A DNA stretch of 64,000 bases. It comes from Pseudomonas sp. SCA2728.1_7. Its GTDB lineage: Bacteria > Pseudomonadota > Gammaproteobacteria > Pseudomonadales > Pseudomonadaceae. The DNA is taken from positions 4,717,001 through 4,781,000 of the forward strand of contig NZ_CP073104.1 of NCBI RefSeq assembly GCF_018138145.1, in the 5' to 3' direction. The translations under genes and the position numbers were made by a program. Positions 17,121-26,942 of the stretch are shown in pieces (the first letter of the stretch is position 1; each line of letters begins with the position of its first letter). The notes below the pieces were generated by a model. It ran no database searches and had not been told where the DNA came from. It saw only the letters and a program-made list of their open reading frames with translations.

Positions 17121-18299
17121 ATGTCTTTCGATCTCGCCGCACGCCTTGCTGCCCGTCGTGCCGAAAACCTCTATCGCCAGCGCCCGCTGCTCGAGTCCCC
17201 GCAGGGGCCTGAAGTGGTGGTCGACGGCAAACCGCTGCTCGCGTTCTGCAACAACGATTACCTCGGTCTGGCCAATCATCCGCAGGTCATCGAAGCCTGG
17301 CGCGCCGGTGCTGAACGCTGGGGCGTCGGTGGCGGTGCATCGCATCTGGTGATCGGCCACAGCGGCCCGCATCACGCACTGGAAGAAGCATTGGCCGACC
17401 TCACCGGTCGCCCGCGTGCGTTGCTGTTCACCACCGGTTACATGGCCAATCTCGGCGCGGTCACCGCGCTGGTGGGGCAGGGCGATACAGTGCTGGAAGA
17501 CCGCCTCAATCACGCTTCGTTATTGGACGCGGGGCTGTTGTCCGGCGCGCGTTTCAATCGCTATCTGCACAACGACGCGGTGAGTCTGGCCAAACGCCTG
17601 GAGAAAGCCACCGGCAACACGTTGGTGGTCACCGACGGTGTGTTCAGCATGGACGGCGACCTCGCTGACCTGCCGGCATTGGCTCGTGAAGCCAAGGCCA
17701 AAGGTGCATGGTTGATGGTTGATGACGCTCACGGTTTTGGGCCGCTCGGTGCGAATGGCGGCGGCATCGTCGAGCATTTCGGTTTGACTCAGGAGGATGT
17801 GCCGGTGCTGGTCGGCACCCTCGGTAAAGCCTTCGGCACCGCTGGCGCATTCGTCGCGGGCAGCGAAGAGCTGATCGAAAGCCTGATTCAGTTCGCCCGT
17901 CCGTACATCTACACCACCAGCCAGCCACCGGCGCTGGCCTGCGCGACCCTGAAAAGTCTGGAGCTGCTGCGCACTGAACACTGGCGTCGTGAACATCTGC
18001 AGACGTTGATTCGCCAGTTCCGCCAGGGCGCCGAGCAGATCGGCCTGGAGCTGATGGACAGCTTTACGCCGATCCAGCCGATCATGATTGGCGATGCCGG
18101 GCGCGCGGTGCGCCTGTCGCAGATGCTGCGCGAGCGCGGACTGATGGTCACCGCCATTCGTCCGCCGACCGTGCCTGCCGGCAGCGCTCGCTTGCGCGTA
18201 ACCCTGACCGCCGCGCACAGCGAGGCGCAGGTGCAGCTATTGTTAGAGGGACTGGCCGATTGCTTTGCCCAACTGTCGTCGGAGCCAAGCCATGCGTGA
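17121..18299 (+). CDS. bioF: 8-amino-7-oxononanoate synthase
   Basis: PLP enzyme that joins pimeloyl-ACP and alanine to 8-amino-7-oxononanoate, the first ring-building step of biotin synthesis. It has 392 residues, normal for the family. Visible motifs: [13 protein letters not shown] near the N-terminus, [15 protein letters not shown], the PLP-stacking region [12 protein letters not shown], and the Schiff-base Lys in [14 protein letters not shown]. Start at 17121 ([18 protein letters not shown]). It overlaps bioH by 8 bases, so the two are translationally coupled. Confidence 0.98.
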   Translation: MSFDLAARLAARRAENLYRQRPLLESPQGPEVVVDGKPLLAFCNNDYLGLANHPQVIEAWRAGAERWGVGGGASHLVIGHSGPHHALEEALADLTGRPRALLFTTGYMANLGAVTALVGQGDTVLEDRLNHASLLDAGLLSGARFNRYLHNDAVSLAKRLEKATGNTLVVTDGVFSMDGDLADLPALAREAKAKGAWLMVDDAHGFGPLGANGGGIVEHFGLTQEDVPVLVGTLGKAFGTAGAFVAGSEELIESLIQFARPYIYTTSQPPALACATLKSLELLRTEHWRREHLQTLIRQFRQGAEQIGLELMDSFTPIQPIMIGDAGRAVRLSQMLRERGLMVTAIRPPTVPAGSARLRVTLTAAHSEAQVQLLLEGLADCFAQLSSEPSHA

Positions 18300-19023
18300 T
18301 CGCCTGATTCTGCTGCCCGGCTGGGGCCTCGGCGTGTCGCCGATGGAGCCGCTGGCCGCCGCATTGCAAGGTATTGATGAGCATCTGAAAGTCGACATCG
18401 AGCCGTTGCCGGAACTGGATTCCAGCGACCTGCAGGACTGGCTCGACGAACTTGATGAAAGCATTCCTCAGGACGTCTGGCTGGGTGGATGGTCGTTGGG
18501 CGGCATGCTCGCGTCCGAGCTGGCGGCACGGCGTGGCGAGCGTTGCTGCGGTTTGCTGACGTTGGCGAGCAATCCTTCTTTCGTTGCCCATGAGCAGTGG
18601 CCGAACGCGATGCCCGGCGAAACTTTCGACGCGTTTCTTGCCGGTTGCCAGGCCGATCCGCGCACAACTCTCAAACGCTTCTCGCTGCTCTGTGCTCAAG
18701 GCGCGCAAGACCCGCGCGGCTTGTCGAGATTGCTGTTGGGCGGCGCGCCGAACACCGCGCCGGCGGCGCTGATGGCGGGACTGGAATTGCTCGCGCAACT
18801 GGACACCCGCGAAGCACTGCAAGCATTTCGCGGTCCGCAATTTCATCTGTTCGCCGGACAGGACGCTCTGGTCCCGGCGGAAGCGGCGGGGGCGTTGTTC
18901 GCCCTGTTGCCGGATATCGAAATAGGTCTGATCGAACAGGCCTGTCATGCGTTTCTTCTGGAAGACCCCCACGGACTGGCGGGTGCTATCCAGGCTTTTT
19001 TACATGAGTGCGGTGATGACTGA
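18292..19023 (+). CDS. bioH: Pimeloyl-ACP methyl ester esterase
   Basis: Alpha/beta hydrolase that removes the methyl group from pimeloyl-ACP methyl ester, ending the BioC-BioH pathway. It has 243 residues. The nucleophile elbow [10 protein letters not shown] places Ser68; the acid is in [10 protein letters not shown] and the histidine in [13 protein letters not shown]. Start at 18292 ([14 protein letters not shown]), inside the last codons of bioF. Its stop overlaps bioC by 8 bases. That this pseudomonad uses BioH rather than another esterase follows from the operon order bioB-F-H-C-D. Confidence 0.96.
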   Translation: MRDRLILLPGWGLGVSPMEPLAAALQGIDEHLKVDIEPLPELDSSDLQDWLDELDESIPQDVWLGGWSLGGMLASELAARRGERCCGLLTLASNPSFVAHEQWPNAMPGETFDAFLAGCQADPRTTLKRFSLLCAQGAQDPRGLSRLLLGGAPNTAPAALMAGLELLAQLDTREALQAFRGPQFHLFAGQDALVPAEAAGALFALLPDIEIGLIEQACHAFLLEDPHGLAGAIQAFLHECGDD

Positions 19024-19825
19024 TTTGTCTCTTGTGCTGCCTGGCGGCTTGCCTGACAAACGCCAGGTCGCAGCCTCTTTCTCCCGCGCGGCGGCCAGTT
19101 ACGACAGCGTCGCCGAGTTGCAACGTGATGTCGGTACACAGTTGATTGAGCGTTTGCCGCAGGAATTTGTGCCGGCGCGTTGGCTGGATCTGGGTTGTGG
19201 CACGGGTTACTTCACCCGCGCGTTGGCTTCGCGGTTTGCCGAGGGCCACGGTGTGGCCCTGGACATTGCCGAGGGCATGCTCGATCACGCGCGCCCGCTG
19301 GGCGGCGCTGAGTATTTCATTGCTGGCGATGCGGAGCGTCTGCCGTTGCAGGATTCAACCTGCGATCTGATTTTCTCCAGCCTCGCCGTGCAGTGGTGTG
19401 CGGACTTCGATGCGGTGCTCAGCGAAGCCTTTCGCGTGCTGAAACCAGGTGGGATTTTTGCGTTTGCTAGTCTTTGTGTAGGGACGTTGTTTGAGTTGCG
19501 CGACAGCTGGCGGAAGGTCGATGGGCTGGTGCACGTCAACCGCTTCCGCGAGTTCGCCCGCTATGAGCAGTTATGTGCGGTGAGTGGTTTGCGCACGCTG
19601 AGTCTGGAGAATCAGCCTCACGTGCTGCATTACCCTGATGTGCGCAGTCTGACCCACGAATTGAAGGCATTGGGCGCGCACAATCTGAATCCGGGCCGGC
19701 CGGGCGGTTTGACCGGGCGGGCGCGGATTCTCGGGTTGGTCGAAGCTTACGAGCAGTTCCGTCAGGCGTCGGGGTTGCCGGCGACTTATCAGGTGGTCTA
19801 CGCCGTGTTGGAGAAACCCGTATGA
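19016..19825 (+). CDS. bioC: Malonyl-ACP O-methyltransferase
   Basis: SAM-dependent enzyme that methylates malonyl-ACP so that the fatty-acid machinery can build pimeloyl-ACP. It has 269 residues from the ATG at 19016 ([20 protein letters not shown]); an ATG four codons earlier (19004) is also possible. The SAM loop is [16 protein letters not shown], and later methyltransferase motifs are [28 protein letters not shown] and [11 protein letters not shown]. It overlaps bioH by 8 bases upstream and bioD by 4 downstream, so the whole bioF-H-C-D block is coupled. Confidence 0.96.
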   Translation: MTDLSLVLPGGLPDKRQVAASFSRAAASYDSVAELQRDVGTQLIERLPQEFVPARWLDLGCGTGYFTRALASRFAEGHGVALDIAEGMLDHARPLGGAEYFIAGDAERLPLQDSTCDLIFSSLAVQWCADFDAVLSEAFRVLKPGGIFAFASLCVGTLFELRDSWRKVDGLVHVNRFREFARYEQLCAVSGLRTLSLENQPHVLHYPDVRSLTHELKALGAHNLNPGRPGGLTGRARILGLVEAYEQFRQASGLPATYQVVYAVLEKPV

Positions 19826-20502
19826 GCGCAGCCTATTTCATCACCGGAACGGACACCGATGTCGGCAAGACCACCGTTGCCGCCGGGTTGCTGCATGCAG
19901 CTCGTTCGGCAGGGCTAAGTACGGCGGCGGGCAAACCGGTGGCGTCCGGGTGCGAAGTGACGCCGAAGGGATTGCGCAATGCGGATGCATTGGCGCTGTT
20001 GGCCGAATGTTCGCTGCCGCTGACTTATCAACAGGTCAATCCGGTGGCGTTCGAGCCGGCGATTGCTCCGCATCTGGCGGCGCGTGAAGCGGGTGTGGCC
20101 TTGACCGTGCAATCGCTGCTGGCGCCGATGCGCGAGATTCTGGCGATGAATGCCGATTTCACTCTGATCGAAGGCGCGGGCGGCTGGCGGGTGCCGTTGG
20201 CCGATCAGGATAATCTGTCGGATCTGGCGATTGCGCTGAAGCTGCCGGTCATTCTGGTGGTGGGTGTGCGATTGGGGTGCATCAGTCATGCTTTGCTGAC
20301 GGCCGAGGCGATTGCCCGTGATGGCCTGCAATTGGCTGGATGGGTGGCGAATATCATCGATCCGAAGACTTCGCGGCTGGAAGAAAATCTCGCGACGTTG
20401 GCCGAGCGAATTCCGGCGCCGTGCCTCGGGCGCGTGCCTAAACTCAAGGCCTTGAGTGCAGAGGCGGTGGCCGATCATTTGCAACTGGATTTGCTCGACT
20501 AA
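19822..20502 (+). CDS. bioD: Dethiobiotin synthetase
   Basis: ATP-dependent enzyme that closes the ureido ring of 7,8-diaminononanoate to dethiobiotin. It has 226 residues. The P-loop is [17 protein letters not shown]; further motifs are [20 protein letters not shown] and [20 protein letters not shown]. It is the last gene of the operon and starts within an ATGA overlap with bioC. The 7,8-diaminononanoate gene bioA is not in this cluster, as in other pseudomonads. Confidence 0.97.
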   Translation: MSAAYFITGTDTDVGKTTVAAGLLHAARSAGLSTAAGKPVASGCEVTPKGLRNADALALLAECSLPLTYQQVNPVAFEPAIAPHLAAREAGVALTVQSLLAPMREILAMNADFTLIEGAGGWRVPLADQDNLSDLAIALKLPVILVVGVRLGCISHALLTAEAIARDGLQLAGWVANIIDPKTSRLEENLATLAERIPAPCLGRVPKLKALSAEAVADHLQLDLLD

Positions 20503-20609
20503 GCTTTTCTCTATGGGCAGGCACTGTGCCATTAGTGTTTTTGACGGGTGTTTTTCTGGCGCCTCTGCTTCAATGGCGCCATTGATCCTTCCCAAGGATG
20601 AGAGCCGTT

Positions 20610-20906
20610 ATGGAAATCTCCGGTAACACAGCTTTTTATGCAGGCCTGAGCTCGATTCAGAGCGGGCAGAACCGCGTCGATCAGGCTGCCAGCCAGATTG
20701 CCAACAACACCATTGAACGTTCGGTCACCAGCCAGTCTTCGGAGGCACAGGTCGATCGTCTGCGTGGTGTCGATCGCAGCCAGCAAATGGACTTGGGTAG
20801 CGACATGGTTCAGATGGCCCAAGGTAAATTCCAAGTGGAGCTGGGGGTGAAAGTCGCCAAAGCTTCCGACGAAGTGCTGGGTACGATCATCGACACCTTC
20901 GCCTGA
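20610..20906 (+). CDS. Small protein with flagellar-rod-like N-terminus
   Basis: 98-residue protein of unknown function. The first 35 residues (TAFYAGLSSIQSGQNRVDQA, then SQIANNTIERS) look like the conserved N-terminus of flagellar rod and hook proteins such as FlgB, FlgC and FlgG (GL-x-x-IQ-x-x-Q-x-R-x-D, then A-x-x-IAN). The C-terminus (MVQMAQGKFQVELGVKVAKA) also echoes the rod-protein C-terminal helix, but the body between is missing. It follows bioD by about 107 bases, has AAGGATGAGAGCCGTT before the ATG, and is followed by a terminator. P. aeruginosa has a hypothetical gene in the same place (PA0505). Secretion or flagellar localisation is an inference only. Confidence 0.85.
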   Translation: MEISGNTAFYAGLSSIQSGQNRVDQAASQIANNTIERSVTSQSSEAQVDRLRGVDRSQQMDLGSDMVQMAQGKFQVELGVKVAKASDEVLGTIIDTFA

Positions 20907-20928
20907 TTTTTTCGTAATCTGCATCTTG

Positions 20929-20956
20929 AACGCCGCGCCTTGTCGCGGCGTTTTTC
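20929..20956 (+). terminator. Rho-independent terminator
   Basis: Stem AACGCCGCG / CGCGGCGTT around a six-base loop, followed by TTTTTCGTT. It ends the small gene at 20610-20906. Confidence 0.88.
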
Positions 20957-21094
20957 GTTGTAAGTCCTTCTCCCTCAACTAATCTTTTTTCAGCGCCCAT
21001 GGCTCGTTCCAGCTCATGGCGGTTCGCTGTGTGCGGTGTTTGAAAAGTCCGATGACGAACGGCAAAAGATCGATGCTTGACAAGATTTCGGCGT

Positions 21095-21120
21095 AAACGT
21101 ATGTTTCAAACAACTGTTTG
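21095..21120. promoter_or_regulatory. Tandem PsrA-like operators
   Basis: Two AAAC-N4-GTTT palindromes, 21095-21106 and 21108-21119, separated by one base (period 13). The second reads CAAACAACTGTTTG and matches the published PsrA consensus (G/C)AAAC-N2-4-GTTT(G/C) exactly. They lie 62-87 bases before the first acyl-CoA dehydrogenase start. Confidence 0.65.
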
Positions 21121-21181
21121 ACCGTCACAACAAATCAACACGGTCGTTCATTCCCGGTTACATCAGCAGAGGTTTATCGCT

Positions 21182-22987
21182 ATGCCTGACTACAAGGCCC
21201 CCTTGCGTGATATTCGCTTCGTTCGTGACGAACTGCTCGGCTACGAAGCGCACTATCAGAGCCTTCCGGCTTGCGCAGACGCAACTCCGGACATGGTTGA
21301 CGCCATTCTCGAAGAAGGCGCCAAGTTTTGTGAGCAGGTACTGGCACCGCTGAACCGCGTGGGCGACCTCGAAGGTTGCACCTGGAGCGAGTCTGGCGTG
21401 AAAACCCCGACGGGCTTCAAAGAGGCCTACAAGCAATTCGTTGAAGGCGGCTGGCCAAGCCTGGCGCACGACGTTGAGCATGGCGGCCAAGGCCTGCCTG
21501 AGTCGCTGGGTCTGGCAGTCAGCGAAATGGTTGGCGAAGCCAACTGGTCGTGGGGCATGTACCCAGGCCTGTCGCACGGCGCGATGAACACCATCTCCGA
21601 GCACGGCACCCCTGAGCAGCAAGAAGCCTATCTGACCAAATTGGTTTCCGGCGAATGGACCGGCACCATGTGCCTGACCGAACCGCACTGCGGCACCGAC
21701 CTGGGCATGCTGCGCACCAAGGCCGAACCTCAGGCTGATGGTTCCTACAAAGTCTCTGGCACCAAGATCTTCATCTCGGCCGGCGAACACGACATGGCCG
21801 ACAACATCGTCCACATCGTGCTGGCCCGCCTGCCGGACGCACCGGCTGGGACCAAAGGCATCTCGCTGTTCATCGTTCCAAAGTTCATGCCGAATGCTGA
21901 TGGCAGCGTCGGTGCACGCAACGCAGTGACCTGCGGTTCGCTGGAACACAAGATGGGCATCCACGGCAACGCCACCTGCGTGATGAACTTCGACGGCGCC
22001 ACCGGTTACCTGATCGGCCCGGCGAACAAAGGCCTGAACTGCATGTTCACCTTTATGAACACCGCACGTCTGGGTACCGCACTGCAAGGTCTGGCCCACG
22101 CCGAAATCGGTTTCCAGGGTGGCCTGAAATACGCTCGTGATCGTCTGCAAATGCGCTCCCTGACGGGCCCGAAAGCGCCGGACAAAGCTGCTGACCCGAT
22201 CATCGTGCACCCGGATGTACGCCGCATGCTGTTGACCATGAAGGCGTTCGCCGAAGGCAACCGTGCGATGGTTTACTTCACTGCCAAACAGGTCGACATC
22301 GTCAAATACGGCGTCGATGAAGAAGAGAAAAAGAAAGCCGACGCACTGCTGGCCTTCATGACCCCGATCGCCAAAGCGTTCATGACCGAAGTCGGTTTCG
22401 AATCCGCCAACCACGGCGTACAGATCTACGGCGGCCACGGCTTCATCGCTGAGTGGGGCATGGAGCAGAACGTTCGCGACAGCCGCATTTCGATGCTGTA
22501 CGAAGGCACCACTGGCATCCAGGCACTCGACCTGCTGGGCCGTAAAGTGCTGATGACTCAAGGCGAAGCTCTGAAAGGCTTCACCAAGATCGTCCACAAG
22601 TTCTGCCAGAACAACGAAGGCAACGAAGCCGTTGCAGAATTCGTTGCACCGCTGGCCGCGATCAACAAAGAATGGGGCGAGCTGACCATGAAGGTTGGTA
22701 TGGCCGCCATGAAGGATCGCGAAGAAGTTGGCGCGGCCTCCGTGGATTACCTGATGTACTCCGGTTATGCCTGCCTGGCTTACTTCTGGGCCGACATGGC
22801 ACGTCTGGCTGCAGAGAAGCTGGCAGAAGGTACCGGCGACGCGGCGTTCTACACCGCCAAGCTGCAAACCGCGCGCTTCTACTTCCAGCGCATCCTGCCG
22901 CGTACCCGTACGCACGTGGCCACCATGCTGTCGGGCGCCAACAACCTGATGGACATGAAAGAAGAAGACTTCGCACTGGGCTACTAA
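21182..22987 (+). CDS. Acyl-CoA dehydrogenase (FadE1-like, PA0506 position)
   Basis: FAD enzyme of fatty-acid beta-oxidation that makes the 2,3-double bond of acyl-CoA, 601 residues. It belongs to the long ~600-residue class with an extra C-terminal domain. Seen: start [23 protein letters not shown]/substrate segment [59 protein letters not shown]; and the catalytic base in [16 protein letters not shown] (Glu441). The place next to the bio operon equals PA0506, called FadE1 in P. aeruginosa and reported to favour long chains; specificity here is inferred. Tandem PsrA-like boxes lie upstream and a strong terminator follows. The first of three paralogues in the window. Confidence 0.94.
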   Translation: MPDYKAPLRDIRFVRDELLGYEAHYQSLPACADATPDMVDAILEEGAKFCEQVLAPLNRVGDLEGCTWSESGVKTPTGFKEAYKQFVEGGWPSLAHDVEHGGQGLPESLGLAVSEMVGEANWSWGMYPGLSHGAMNTISEHGTPEQQEAYLTKLVSGEWTGTMCLTEPHCGTDLGMLRTKAEPQADGSYKVSGTKIFISAGEHDMADNIVHIVLARLPDAPAGTKGISLFIVPKFMPNADGSVGARNAVTCGSLEHKMGIHGNATCVMNFDGATGYLIGPANKGLNCMFTFMNTARLGTALQGLAHAEIGFQGGLKYARDRLQMRSLTGPKAPDKAADPIIVHPDVRRMLLTMKAFAEGNRAMVYFTAKQVDIVKYGVDEEEKKKADALLAFMTPIAKAFMTEVGFESANHGVQIYGGHGFIAEWGMEQNVRDSRISMLYEGTTGIQALDLLGRKVLMTQGEALKGFTKIVHKFCQNNEGNEAVAEFVAPLAAINKEWGELTMKVGMAAMKDREEVGAASVDYLMYSGYACLAYFWADMARLAAEKLAEGTGDAAFYTAKLQTARFYFQRILPRTRTHVATMLSGANNLMDMKEEDFALGY

Positions 22988-23006
22988 GCCTTAACGCGGT
23001 CTTTTG

Positions 23007-23044
23007 AAAAACCGCTGCGCCTTCGGGGGCAGCGGTTTTTTTTT
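23007..23044 (+). terminator. Rho-independent terminator
   Basis: Stem AAACCGCTGC / GCAGCGGTTT around a GCCTTCGGGG loop, followed by nine T. It ends the first acyl-CoA dehydrogenase gene. Confidence 0.92.
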
Positions 23045-23261
23045 CGCGTTGAATTTGTCCCCAACTCTGGGGGGGAATCCCCAGCAGAAACGGTAAGCAG
23101 ACAGCGCGCAGCCCTCGTGTTTATTGATTCAAAATGTTTCTCGAAAGGATGGCCAATTAATTGCACTGCGCAGATTAACCGGCGCTCACGAGAAATCCTG
23201 TGCTGTTCCACGACGCCTCTCGCCCGGCAAAACGCATAACAACAACGTCAGGGTGAAGCAC

Positions 23262-25364
23262 ATGAACATCTGCCGACTTGTCTGGTTAGCCTTTGCACTC
23301 GCCACTTTCAACACGATGGCCGCTACACCGGCCGAAGTCGATCCGCCCGTACCGGAAGTGCCAAGCCTGCAATCCTTGCGTGGCATGGTGCCGCCCGATC
23401 CCTCCGGAACCGAGGGCGGACGCAAGGTCGACCTGATGACCGACTACGTGCTCAACCGCTCCGCCGCGATCCTGCTGGGCAAGGCGTTGTTCTGGGACAT
23501 GGAAGTCGGCAGCGATGGCGCCACGGCGTGCGCGTCCTGCCACTACCACGCGGGCGTCGATCACCGCATCACCAACCAGCTCAACCCCGGCCAGGCGCAC
23601 ACCAACGCCAACGTCGCCTCGATCTTCAACAAACCTTTCATTGCGTCAGATATCCCCGGTGATGTGGCGTCCTACGCGACGTTGTCCGGTGGTAAGGGCG
23701 GGCCGAACTACACGCTGAAGAAAACCGATTTCCCGACCCATGTGCTGAGCAACCCTTTGGAGCGCAACTCGCCGATTGTTTATTCGAGCGACGACGTCGT
23801 CGGCTCACAAGGCGTGTTCGACGCCAACTTCGTCAAACCCAATCAGCCACGTTTCGACAAATGCACGCAGCAGCCTGACGGCATCTTCCAGGTCGGCGGC
23901 ATCAACGTACGCCGCAGCACCGGGCGTAATGCGCCGTCGGTGATCAACGCCGCGTTCAACGTGCGCAATTTCTGGGATGGTCGGGCCAACAACGTGTTCA
24001 ACGGTTTTTCCCCGTTCGGTAATCGTGATCCGGATGCGGGCATTTACGTGACCAGCGAACGCAACACCGTGGCGACCAAAGTCAGACTCGCACTCAATGA
24101 CGCGTCTGCCGCTTCGCAAGCCGTGGGCCCACCCGGCAGCGCGGTGGAAATGTCCTGCGGTGGTCGCACCTTCGCCGACATTGGCCGGCGCATGCTCGAT
24201 CAGTTGATGCTCAAGCAACAGCGGATTTCCTCCAACGATTCCGTGCTCGCCCCCGTATCCGGCGCGCGACGTCCGACCTATCGCGAGCTGATCAAGAACG
24301 CCTTCCAGCCACGCCTGTGGAATGCCACGCAGAATGTGCTGGTGGGCGGTGCGCCGTATACGCAGATGGAGGCCAACTTCCCACTGTTCTTCGGTCTGGC
24401 GATTCAGATGTACGAAGCCACGCTGGTCTCCGATCAGGCCCCCATCGATGCTTACCTGCAAGGCGATTCAACCGCGATGAACGCGCAGCAGGTCCAAGGC
24501 ATGAACCTGTTCCTCGGCAAAGGCAAATGTGTCAGCTGCCATGGCGGCCCGGAGTTGACCAACGCGGCCAGCCGCCTGCTGATGCATCCGCGTGAACGCA
24601 TCGAACGCATGGTTATGGCCGATAACCTGACCACCCTCTACGACAACGGTTTCTACAACACCGGCGTGCGCCCGACCTCCGAGGATCTGGCGCTCGGTGG
24701 CTCGGATGCCTGGGGCAACCCATGGTCGTTCAGTCGTCAGTACAACAAGCTGTTGCAAGGCGGCAGCATTCCCGATCCGCTGGACGTCGACGTGTGCACC
24801 TTTGAAGCGCCACTCAGCGCAGCGATCCCTTGCGACGCCACGCTTAAACCCAACGTTGGCTTCCGCGATTCGGTCGATGGTGCTTTCAAAACCCCGACCC
24901 TGCGCAACATCGCGCTGACCGGGCCGTACTTCCACAACGGCAGCCGCGCCACGCTCAAACAAGTGATGGAATTCTACAACCGTGGCGGCGACCGCCGTGG
25001 CGAAGACGCCAACAACACCAGTGGCTTCGAGCACCCGGCGGCGAATCAGCACAATACGTCGAATCTCGATCCGGACATGACCAATCTCAACCTGACGCCG
25101 GATGAGATCGATGCACTGGTGAAATTCATGGAAGTCGGCCTCACCGATCCGCGCGTGGCCTGGGAGCGAGCGCCGTTCGATCATCCTTCGCTGGTCCTTC
25201 CGCAAGGCGAGATCGGCGATGAAAACGCCGTGACCCAGCGGCCGGCCAGTCCGAAAGTCACCACCCGGCAAGCGACGGACGCTTTGTTCTCGCTCAAGCC
25301 ATACGGGGCCGAGGGACGGAGTTCGGCGGAAGGGCCGTTGTTGCCGTTCTACAACGATCTGTGA
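23262..25364 (+). CDS. MauG/cytochrome-c-peroxidase-like dihaem protein
   Basis: Exported dihaem protein of 700 residues. A signal peptide covers residues 1-21 (MNICRLVWLAFALATFNTMA). Two CxxCH haem sites are visible: Cys90-Ala-Ser-Cys93-His94 in the N-terminal domain and Cys423-Val-Ser-Cys426-His427 in GKCVSCHGGPELT. The C-terminal part has AFKTPTLRNIALTGPYFHNG, typical of bacterial cytochrome c peroxidases and MauG. It is about twice the length of the classic peroxidases (~350), mainly through extra sequence between the haems. Function is open: peroxide removal or oxidation of a partner protein are both possible. ATG at 23262 is preceded by AGGGTGAAGCAC. It stands between two acyl-CoA dehydrogenase genes that are adjacent in P. 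aeruginosa. Confidence 0.88.
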   Translation: MNICRLVWLAFALATFNTMAATPAEVDPPVPEVPSLQSLRGMVPPDPSGTEGGRKVDLMTDYVLNRSAAILLGKALFWDMEVGSDGATACASCHYHAGVDHRITNQLNPGQAHTNANVASIFNKPFIASDIPGDVASYATLSGGKGGPNYTLKKTDFPTHVLSNPLERNSPIVYSSDDVVGSQGVFDANFVKPNQPRFDKCTQQPDGIFQVGGINVRRSTGRNAPSVINAAFNVRNFWDGRANNVFNGFSPFGNRDPDAGIYVTSERNTVATKVRLALNDASAASQAVGPPGSAVEMSCGGRTFADIGRRMLDQLMLKQQRISSNDSVLAPVSGARRPTYRELIKNAFQPRLWNATQNVLVGGAPYTQMEANFPLFFGLAIQMYEATLVSDQAPIDAYLQGDSTAMNAQQVQGMNLFLGKGKCVSCHGGPELTNAASRLLMHPRERIERMVMADNLTTLYDNGFYNTGVRPTSEDLALGGSDAWGNPWSFSRQYNKLLQGGSIPDPLDVDVCTFEAPLSAAIPCDATLKPNVGFRDSVDGAFKTPTLRNIALTGPYFHNGSRATLKQVMEFYNRGGDRRGEDANNTSGFEHPAANQHNTSNLDPDMTNLNLTPDEIDALVKFMEVGLTDPRVAWERAPFDHPSLVLPQGEIGDENAVTQRPASPKVTTRQATDALFSLKPYGAEGRSSAEGPLLPFYNDL

Positions 25365-25474
25365 GGGATATTTTCAGGCCTGGCCATCAGTGATGGTGGC
25401 CAGCACGGCAAATCGGGCAAAAAACTTGGCAAATCGCTCAGATAGTCAGGTTTTCTGCCGTTAAAGAGACTGCG

Positions 25475-25490
25475 TGTGATCTGGATCACA
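25475..25490. promoter_or_regulatory. Crp/Vfr-type operator, perfect palindrome halves
   Basis: TGTGATCTGGATCACA: both TGTGA/TCACA half-sites perfect with a 6-base spacer, 73 bases before the TTG start of the diguanylate cyclase. It fits the cAMP-receptor-protein consensus used by Vfr/Crp in pseudomonads. Confidence 0.72.
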
Positions 25491-25562
25491 TTGTGTGTGC
25501 TTAACTGGCCACATTGCAGGCACAATGCCATCTCTTTGATATGACGGGTCGGAGCTTTACCC

Positions 25563-26852
25563 TTGCCGCGTTCTTCCGCTGTACGTTTCAGCCATTTCCT
25601 ACCTTCACTGCTGTTGTTACTAGCGGGGTTGGCGGCTGCGTACGTCAAAGACCTCAGCGTGTTCTTCACTTCGCTGTTCAACGTGTTGCCGACCTTGGTG
25701 CTGTTGCTGGGCGGCGCGTATTGCGCGGTTTACCGACGTCAGCGCGAACTGTTTCTGATGCTCACGGTGTACATCGCCTACTTCTTGCTCGATACCCAGA
25801 CCGATTATTACCGCGACAACGGCAAGGTCCGCGAAGACGCTGCGGTGGTGTTCCACCTCGTCTGTTTGCTGCTGCCGTTGTTGTTTGGGCTGTTTGCGGC
25901 GTGGCAGGAGCGCACGCATCTGTTCCAGGACATGGTTGCGCGCTTCGCCGTGTTGCTGGCTTTTGGCAGTGTGGCGTTGGGCCTGGAGCAAAGTTATCCG
26001 CAGGCGTTGCTGATCTGGCTGTCGGAGATCCGCTGGCCGGCGCTGCACGGCGCGTGGATGAGCCTGATCCAGCTGTCCTATCCGGTGTTTATCTCGGCAT
26101 TCCTGTTGCTCGCCTGGCAATACTGGCGCAATCCGCGCCCATTGCACGCGGCGCAACTGGTCGGTTTGCTCGGCGTGTTCTGGATGCTGCCGAAAACCTT
26201 CATCCTGCCGTTTACCCTGAACATCATGTGCAGCCAAGTGATGTTGATGATTGCCGCCGCCGTTGCGCACGAGGCTTATCAAATGGCCTTCCGCGACGAA
26301 CTGACCGGTCTGCCGGGCCGTCGCGCGCTCAATGAACGTATGCAACGCCTCGGTCGCAACTATGTATTGGCGATGAGCGACGTCGATCACTTCAAGAAAT
26401 TCAACGACACCCACGGCCACGACGTGGGTGACCAGGTGCTGCGCCTGGTCGCCAGCAAACTGTCGAAAATCAGCGGTGGCGGTAGGGCCTATCGCTATGG
26501 TGGCGAGGAATTTGCCCTGGTATTTGCAGGCAAAACCCTTGAGGAGTGCATGCCGCATCTTGAGGTGATCCGTGAGTCGATTGCTTCCTACAGCATTCAA
26601 CTGCGCAATCAGGAAAACCGGCCGCAGGATGACCAGCAAGGTCGTCAGCGCCGGGCCGGTTCCGGTGCCTCTAGCGTTTCGGTGACGGTGAGCATCGGCG
26701 TCGCCGAACGAGTGGAACAACGCAATCCGGAACAAGTGCTGAAATCCGCCGACGAAGCGCTCTACGCGGCTAAAGGCGCAGGACGTAACTGCGTTGTCGC
26801 ATTCGGCCAGAACCGCCGCGGCGCGGTGCGCATGGACACGGCCGCAGGTTGA
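25563..26852 (+). CDS. Membrane diguanylate cyclase (GGDEF)
   Basis: Makes c-di-GMP from two GTP at the inner membrane. The 429 residues begin with six to seven hydrophobic segments (about residues 8-235) and no recognised sensor domain. A C-terminal GGDEF domain follows (about 240-415): MAFRDELTGLPGRRALNERM, DVDHFKKFNDTHGHDVGDQV, signature YGGEEF (active form), and VTVSIGVAERV. No RxxD inhibitory site was seen just before GGEEF. The start is a TTG: a stop codon lies in frame at 25542, GGAG stands 8 bases before the TTG, and the first in-frame ATG is too far in. A perfect Crp/Vfr-like site lies upstream, suggesting cAMP control. Confidence 0.9.
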   Translation: MPRSSAVRFSHFLPSLLLLLAGLAAAYVKDLSVFFTSLFNVLPTLVLLLGGAYCAVYRRQRELFLMLTVYIAYFLLDTQTDYYRDNGKVREDAAVVFHLVCLLLPLLFGLFAAWQERTHLFQDMVARFAVLLAFGSVALGLEQSYPQALLIWLSEIRWPALHGAWMSLIQLSYPVFISAFLLLAWQYWRNPRPLHAAQLVGLLGVFWMLPKTFILPFTLNIMCSQVMLMIAAAVAHEAYQMAFRDELTGLPGRRALNERMQRLGRNYVLAMSDVDHFKKFNDTHGHDVGDQVLRLVASKLSKISGGGRAYRYGGEEFALVFAGKTLEECMPHLEVIRESIASYSIQLRNQENRPQDDQQGRQRRAGSGASSVSVTVSIGVAERVEQRNPEQVLKSADEALYAAKGAGRNCVVAFGQNRRGAVRMDTAAG

Positions 26853-26942
26853 GTGATGACGGCGCATTCAGCGTCTGCACAATGATTGTCGGGCGTGGTG
26901 GCCAGCAGTAGGTTGGAGCAATCTGCTGACGGAGAAGCCACC

